Source of the DNA: Argyresthia goedartella
Taxonomy: Eukaryota > Arthropoda > Insecta > Lepidoptera > Argyresthiidae
Length of the DNA: 64,000 nucleotides
NCBI GenBank assembly: GCA_949825045.1
Contig: OX463835.1
Span: 17,749,201-17,813,200, forward strand
Direction: 5' to 3'
Shown: positions 58,589-64,000 of the stretch, piece by piece
Layout of the letters: every line of letters begins with the position of its first letter
How positions within the stretch are numbered: the first letter of the stretch is position 1
Position numbers and translations under genes: made by a program
The notes under the pieces: model-generated
Database searches by the model: none
Told to the model about the DNA's origin: nothing
Seen by the model: only the letters and a program-made list of their open reading frames with translations

Positions 58589-60178
58589 ATGCTGACCCGA
58601 AGCAAGATGAGCACACGCGATGTGGAGTTGAAGCTGAAAGCGACCTTGCTGGAGCTCAAGAAGAGCCAAGAGCTTTGTGAAATACTTCTACGAGAGCGAG
58701 ATGAGTGTGAAGAGGAGATAGAAAAGCAAATTAAGAAAAATTCGGCGCTAAAAGAAGAGCTCAGTGAGTTGGACATCCAATGCCAGGATCTCAGTGCCCA
58801 GAGAGATGAACTACAACACCAAGTCGACTCATTTTACAAGTGTCATGATGTCCACCACGTAGCATTGCAACACATAAAATCACTTGAACAAAAGCTTGCA
58901 GAGGCACACCACGAGCTTCAAGTTTTCAGCGAGCGGGAGGAACAGCGAGACAGTGCTACAACCAGGGCCTTCTATAATGAGGTCATGAGCCAAACTGGCA
59001 TACCAACTATTGACCTAACAGCTTGTGATCTCACGTGTGATAGTCCTAATAGATCGCAATCAGTAACCACTATGAGCTGTAGTAAAAATAAATTAAAGAA
59101 ATATGTTAAATTGAATAATTATACAAAAAAAACCCAAAAACTAGCCAATAGAAACAAAATATTTTGTAAAAATGTAAATTGTAGCAAGGAACGTGTCGAA
59201 TTAATTAAGGAAATCGATGATTGTAGATTATGTTTGGAAAAAACTACAGAAAAGTATGAATGTGACACACGGCGACTCCAGTCAGATATGCATATTTTAA
59301 ACTCATCATTACAAAGTATTACACGTAAATATGAGTCAGCACAATACGAAATTAAGGAACATGTGTCGGCTATGAATAGTTTGTTGGAGACGTGTAAGTA
59401 TAATTATGACACTTTCATATCTTTGACCGACAATCACATCTGTGATTGTAAACAAGCTCCAGCGGACTGTTCCGTGCCGACCGTGTGTCCCGCCGAGCAG
59501 CCGGCCGAACAGCTGATACTGACACAGGCGTCGCCGTCAGTCGACTTGAGTACTAATAGTGTTATCAATAACGCCTCCTTCTCTCGGACAAAGGATAGGT
59601 ATATAATGTACAGCGATGAACTTGGAAAAAATATGGGTTTACAACTTAGTCAGCGCGTGGGCCAGGCAATATTAAATAACTGTATGCCTGGCGCCACATA
59701 TTCACAAATATTAAACAAAGTGTTGTCATCGCAGTTTTTAGAACCAACCACCCTAATTATTTTAATTGGTAGAAGGGAAAATGTATCTAAAAAACTAATA
59801 ACTAAATACTTTTCCAAATTAAATTCTTTACAAAATGTAGATAGAATAATCTTGTTTGCGTTTCCCTTCAGCCAATCTTTGTCACAACATGAAAATCACA
59901 TAAGACATGATTATAATACATTTATACACACATTGACATGTCGTCATACTGAAAAATTTCATTTCATAGACACCAATATTTGTATTGGAAAATATTTTTA
60001 TTTGACTAAGGATAGGTATTACCTATCTAGGTTTTATACAAAACAGATAGCACAGTCACTATCTTATTTTATTTTGAACTCAGTCAAGTTTTTGACTAAT
60101 GAAACGCCTGCCTCTATTGAGCAGTGTAATAATAATGACATGTACTCCTTGGAATCGGTTCCAAGCTCTTTAAATTAA
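58589..60178 (+). CDS. LINE ORF1: coiled coil plus esterase-like C-terminal domain
   Basis: The 529-codon frame is intact. Residues ~1-125 are a charged coiled coil (ELKLKATLLELKKSQELCEI, LKEELSELDIQCQDLSAQRD). A basic/cysteine-containing middle (KNKLKKYVKLNNYTKKTQK, CSKERVELIKEIDDCRLCLE) and a second helical part follow. Residues ~345-510 form a domain with MYSDELGKNMG, TLIILIGRREN, RIILFAFPFSQ, FHFIDTNICIGKYFYLTK and YYLSRFYTKQIAQSL. The S-D-E, G-x-x-E-N and terminal D/H-like blocks resemble the degenerate SGNH esterase domain of some CR1 ORF1 proteins; this is inference. It probably binds element RNA. Confidence 0.72.
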   Translation: MLTRSKMSTRDVELKLKATLLELKKSQELCEILLRERDECEEEIEKQIKKNSALKEELSELDIQCQDLSAQRDELQHQVDSFYKCHDVHHVALQHIKSLEQKLAEAHHELQVFSEREEQRDSATTRAFYNEVMSQTGIPTIDLTACDLTCDSPNRSQSVTTMSCSKNKLKKYVKLNNYTKKTQKLANRNKIFCKNVNCSKERVELIKEIDDCRLCLEKTTEKYECDTRRLQSDMHILNSSLQSITRKYESAQYEIKEHVSAMNSLLETCKYNYDTFISLTDNHICDCKQAPADCSVPTVCPAEQPAEQLILTQASPSVDLSTNSVINNASFSRTKDRYIMYSDELGKNMGLQLSQRVGQAILNNCMPGATYSQILNKVLSSQFLEPTTLIILIGRRENVSKKLITKYFSKLNSLQNVDRIILFAFPFSQSLSQHENHIRHDYNTFIHTLTCRHTEKFHFIDTNICIGKYFYLTKDRYYLSRFYTKQIAQSLSYFILNSVKFLTNETPASIEQCNNNDMYSLESVPSSLN

Positions 60179-63062
60179 CCCATAGGACAACAGAGAGTAA
60201 CTCTGGCAGTAATATTAATATTTGTATAAATATACCTTCATCTTGCCCATTAAATCAAGTTACTAGTAATGAAAAATGTAAAAGTAAGAATATTTTAAAC
60301 GTGGTTCATCAAAATATACAGGGCATGTTAAGTAAAGAACTGGAAATTGAGTTATTCATGAACTGTAATAATATTGATATTTTATGTATAACAGAGCACT
60401 TTTTAAAGAGTTATCAGTTCATGTTCAACTTTAATAACCACTACGTTGCTAGTTCGTTCAACAGAAAAACAGCTGATCGCGGTGGCTCCTTAATACTTGT
60501 AAATAATAGTTTTAAATATAAGGAACGAGTTGACATAGTGAGCCTGTCTGTTGAGCGTACCATGGAAATAGCCTGTATTGAACTTGAACAACTTATTGTA
60601 ATGAGCGTATACAGACCACCAGATTAATCCTTTGATTTATTCGAAAAGAAAATGGATGAAGTGTTGATTAAAATCAGCGATAAAAACAAATCTTTTATAA
60701 TTTGTGGTGATTTTAATGTTAATCTGTTAGAGGATAATAATATTTGTACTAGATTAAAATCTTTATTTTTATGTCACAACATGAACTATCTGTTTTTGGA
60801 GCCTACTAGAATTACTGCAACATCTGCTACCTGCATTGACAATATATTTACTAACATTATGCCCATTTTCAAATCGGTCATCAATAAATTAACCTCTGAT
60901 CACTCTGGTCAGATAGGTATATTCAATATTAAAATAAAAAAGGACCAAAAAGAGGATATTACATGTGTGCCCGTTAGTGACACTCGGCTTGAACACTACA
61001 GGAATAATATTTTAGATAAACTATGGGAAATACCATACAGTGACGATCCAAATTTGTTGTACAACTCAGTATTTAACCTTGTCAAAAATGAATTTGATAC
61101 GGTATTTAAATCAAAAACTATAAAAGTTAATAACAAAGCTTTGTTTAGTGATTGGGCGACAGTTGGAATTCATAGGAGCAGACGAAGATTATATGAACTC
61201 TATGAAGAGAAATCATATAACAAAAATACGGCCTTTCTAGATTATGTTCGTAGTTATTTAAAAATGTTTAAACGCGTTTGTGCCGTAGCTAAATCTAATT
61301 TCATTAAAAACAAAATTGAATCTAGTTGCAATGTAATGAAAACGACTTGGCAAATTATAAACAGAGAGACTGGAAAGGCCAAAGCTACACATAATAACTT
61401 CAAGCTTAACCCCTCGCACTTAAGTGTGCCTGGGGGACGAGCTGTGTCGGCGCCAAGTGGCTGGGGGTGCGAGGGGTTAAACAAAACTTTGAGGAATGTA
61501 AAACAGATTTTAAATTTAGGCACGTAAATAATGAAGACATTGTAAAAGCGTTTAAATCCCTGGAAATGAAAAAGACAGCTGACGCCCATGGTCTATCAGT
61601 AAAAATTATTAGTTCCATTGTAGATTGTATTGCACCTCACCTTTGTTGTATATTTAATCAATGTATAGATAATGGTGTGTTTCCTGACTTGATGAAACTA
61701 AGTAAAGTTATACCTTTATTCAAAGCTGGTAGTACATCAGACCCCACCAATTTTAGACCCATATCGATACTACCAACGCTTAGCAAAATATTCGAAAAAC
61801 TCATACTTAATCAATTGCAAAGTCATTTTTATCTCAATAATTTAATTCATATTGCTCAGTTTGGTTTCACAAAGGGTCGTTCAACAGCCAATGCTGGTGT
61901 TGAACTAATCGACAATATTTTTGATGCCTGGGAAGACGCAATGGATGCAATAGGTGTCTTCTGCGATCTATCCAAGGCTTTTGATTGCGTCCATCACGAC
62001 ACTCTTGTCAGGAAGTTACGCCATTATGGTGTAAAAGATCAGGCACTTGGCCTTCTGGAGTCATATCTAACAGATAGGGTTCAGATGGTCGATGTTAATG
62101 GGAAAAGATCACCTGGGTCTTCAATAAGTATGGGCGTACCGCAAGGTTCAATTCTCGGTCCTTTCTTGTTTTTAGTATATATTAATGATTTACCTTACCT
62201 TGTTAAAGCAAAACATGGGTTAGTATTGTTTGCCGATGATACTTCTTTGATATTTAAAGTTAAAAGACAGCAATCAAATTATGACGAGGTAAACAATGCT
62301 ATCTCTAGTATAGTGAACTGGTTTACTGTTAACAATTTATTACTTAATGAAAAGAAAACTAAATGTATTAAATTCGTGTTACCCAATGTGAACCCGGTAA
62401 CTACAGACATATTTATAAAAGGACAGAGATTGGACCTTGTGCAGTCGACTGTCTTTTTGGGCATTACTTTAGACGCCAAACTACAATGGGATCCTCATAT
62501 AAATAAATTGTCGAACAGACTGAGTTCGGCAGCGTTCGCAGTTAAAAAAATTAGAGCTCTTACCGACGTAGACACCGCTAGACTAGTCTACTTTAGTTAC
62601 TTTCATAGTCTAATGACCTATGGTATTTTATTGTGGGGTCACGCTGCGAATGCTAATAGTATATTTATTCTGCAGAAACGGGCTGTTCGTGCAATTTATA
62701 GATTAGGGCCTAGAGTGTCACTGAGGGAAAAGTTTAAAGAAATCAATATTCTGACATTTGTGTCTCAATATATCTATGACAATCTTGTGTATGTAAAAAG
62801 AAATATAACTAATTTTCAGAAGTACAGTGATATACACAATTTTAATACTAGAAATAAAGACAAGTTGGTTGCTTATGTAAGCCGACTACATAAAATTAGT
62901 AATTCTTTTAAAGGCAATTGTATACGCTATTACAATAAGGTCCCTACTGATATTAAAAACTTACCTTTAGACAAGTTTAAAATAATAATAAAACAGAAAT
63001 TGTATAAAAAAGGTTACTACAGGATATCTGATTACTTAGAGGACAGATGTCCATGGGAATAG
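60139..63062 (+). pseudogene. LINE ORF2: endonuclease and reverse transcriptase
   Basis: The ORF2 frame is open from 60139, overlapping ORF1's last 40 nt in the -1 frame, with no ATG before HQNIQGMLSKELEIELFM. Endonuclease motifs are ILCITEHFL, SVYRPPD, SFIICGDFNVNLLED, LEPTRITATSATCIDNIF and LTSDHSGQ. TAA at 60625-60627 interrupts it. The MITE at 61406-61480 shifts the frame, and the RT continues from about 61480 with FKAGSTSDPTNFRPISILPT, FGFTKGRSTANAGVELIDNI, IGVFCDLSKAFDC, GVPQGSILGPFLFL, VLFADDTSLIFKV (FADD) and FLGITLDAKLQWDPH, ending in EDRCPWE. Confidence 0.8.
61406..61480. mobile_element. 67-bp MITE flanked by TTAA (piggyBac-like)
   Basis: TTAA at 61406-61409 and 61477-61480 flanks 67 bp that begins CCCCTCGCAC and ends GTGCGAGGGG, a perfect 10-bp inverted repeat. 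TTAA target duplication and CCC...GGG termini are piggyBac-superfamily traits. The 71-bp net insertion exactly accounts for the ORF2 frameshift. Confidence 0.75.
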
Positions 63063-63313
63063 ATTGTTTGAGTAACAGGCTGTTTCGATATATAATTAGC
63101 ATTCATTTTGTAATTTGACAATATTTTATTTAAAAAAGGAAACGCAAAAGATGCGACGACTGTGGAGTTTCTTCGGTGAGCTCTTCTCCACAGATTCCGC
63201 CATTGGGTTAGTGAACTCACCCAAAAAAATGTAATGACGGATCTAAGTGATGTAACAACATCCTATGGAAATAAATGATTTTTGATTTTGATTTTGATTT
63301 TGATTTTGATTTT
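63063..63313 (+). mobile_element. LINE 3' UTR, stem-loop and tandem tail
   Basis: The 3' UTR contains CTGTGGAG (63160-63167) paired with CTCCACAG (63186-63193), the counterpart of the family J stem-loop, and ends in about six TGATTTT units after AATAAATGA. Confidence 0.8.
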
Positions 63314-63383
63314 AAAATAAAACCGAAACCAAAAAATTATACTGTTTGCAGTAGAAGTAGGCAAGGCAGCACACAATTAATTT

Positions 63384-64000
63384 AAATAAAGAAAAGCAGA
63401 CCAAAGTTGAAAGACTAGAAAAAAAGAGAAATGCTGAACGAAAGCGCTTAGAAAAAATCCGTAATGATCCGGTACGTTATGCAGAATTTAAAGAAAAGCA
63501 ACGACTAAGCTACCACAAAAGAAAAGCGGAAAAAAAATTACCCGTTAGTGAGATGTCATCAAGAGACCAGAAATTACCAGGAAACGAAATAGGGACAACT
63601 TTAAAAAATACTATTACAAAAAAAAAGAGATACTTCAAGAAAACATTCCTCCGGACTCTGACGCAGATGATATGGATCCAGCTCCAGTAATCGAAATCCG
63701 AAACCTAAATATATCTGATCCTTCTCAACCAAATCGTGAAAGCCCACGAGCAAGCATTTCAGCGGCATACCGACCATGTGATATGTCACCTAAATCGACA
63801 GCATCTTGTTCATCTATCGGTACTTCCGCTACAACATCCACAAAGCTGCGCTTTTGCGATATAAATACGAGAAAAAAAGGAGATCATGGCGCTTGAAAAG
63901 AAAATAACTAAATTAGAGCGAATAAAGGACGCGTACAGAAAAAAATGCGAAAGACAGCAACAGAACAGTAGACGTTCAAAGGGGAAAGAAGATACAATTT
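63384..64000 (+). pseudogene. Frameshifted basic coiled-coil gene, runs off the window
   Basis: I do not recognise a named family. The first frame reads KQTKVERLEKKRNAERKRLE, KIRNDPVRYAEFKEKQRLSY and HKRKAEKKLPVSEMSSRDQK. The pattern continues in a second frame (DSDADDMDPAPVIEIRNLNI, CSSIGTSATTS) and a third (MALEKKITKLERIKDAYRKK, CERQQQ) to the window end. Similar K/R-rich proteins of the form K-N-D-P-x-x-Y...EKER...K-R...SEM-x-x-R-x-Q are widespread in insect genomes and behave like repeat genes. Two frame changes suggest decay, unless they are introns. An acceptor-like TTTGCAG lies at about 63342-63348. Confidence 0.4.

Larger units (their letters stand above)
58270..63313 (+). mobile_element. 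Nearly full-length CR1/Jockey-group LINE related to family J
   Basis: It comprises a 5' UTR (about 58270-58588), ORF1, ORF2, a 3' UTR with a stem-loop at 63160-63193 and a TGATTTT tandem tail (63270-63313). ORF2 resembles family J throughout but is clearly a separate lineage. A 71-bp MITE insertion and one stop codon are the main lesions. Target-site duplications could not be identified. Confidence 0.82.

Overview
The window looks like eukaryotic insect nuclear DNA, most probably from a moth or butterfly. It is AT-rich, almost every recognisable protein belongs to a transposable element, and the mix is one usually met in Lepidoptera: CR1/Jockey-like non-LTR elements whose ORF1 is FP25K-like or coiled-coil/esterase-like, I-clade LINEs with three-knuckle gags, RTE and LOA-like LINEs, a DD37D (maT) and a classical mariner, a tRNA-derived SINE and a DIRS element. 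Nothing bacterial is present. The species assignment is an inference.

Layout. 1-5450: a 750-bp inverted-repeat element full of short degenerate tandem words, then pieces of an RTE LINE separated by fragments of two other retroelements. 5470-15035: a Jockey-like LINE with a SINE in it, then a deep nest: a LOA-like LINE holds a CR1-like LINE, whose ORF1 is split by a 5'-truncated CR1/Jockey-group copy (called family J here), whose 3' UTR is split by a complete maT transposon. 15081-16091: a mariner remnant carrying a 157-bp LTR-like insert. 16434-29426 (minus strand): the one convincing host gene, a seven-exon Nuf2-like kinetochore coiled-coil protein of 409 codons. It has a tandemly duplicated exon and a first intron of about 10.3 kb filled with a DIRS element and an RTE that itself contains a family J copy. 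29546-35036: a full-length I-clade LINE with 13-bp target-site duplications, about 110 bp upstream of the Nuf2-like start codon. 35062-49570: an I-clade fragment, a family J copy, a CR1-like tail, a second I-clade element split by a SINE, a SAP-motif exon, another family J copy, and a Ty1/copia pol remnant. 50155-58250: inverted-repeat elements made of degenerate word arrays, small MITEs, and remnants of a non-LTR lineage that carries an OTU-type cysteine protease next to its endonuclease. 58270-63313: a nearly complete two-ORF relative of family J, damaged by one nonsense codon and one 71-bp TTAA-flanked MITE. 63384-64000: a frameshifted basic/coiled-coil gene running off the window.

How it fits together. 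Insertion order can be read from reading-frame continuity and target-site duplications, so the window serves as a stratigraphy of successive element invasions around one host gene. The points most worth following are the word-array elements with terminal inverted repeats, the OTU-endonuclease retroelement, the complex DIRS termini, a 3'-UTR stem-loop conserved by compensatory change in family J and its relative, and the in-frame exon duplication in the Nuf2-like gene.
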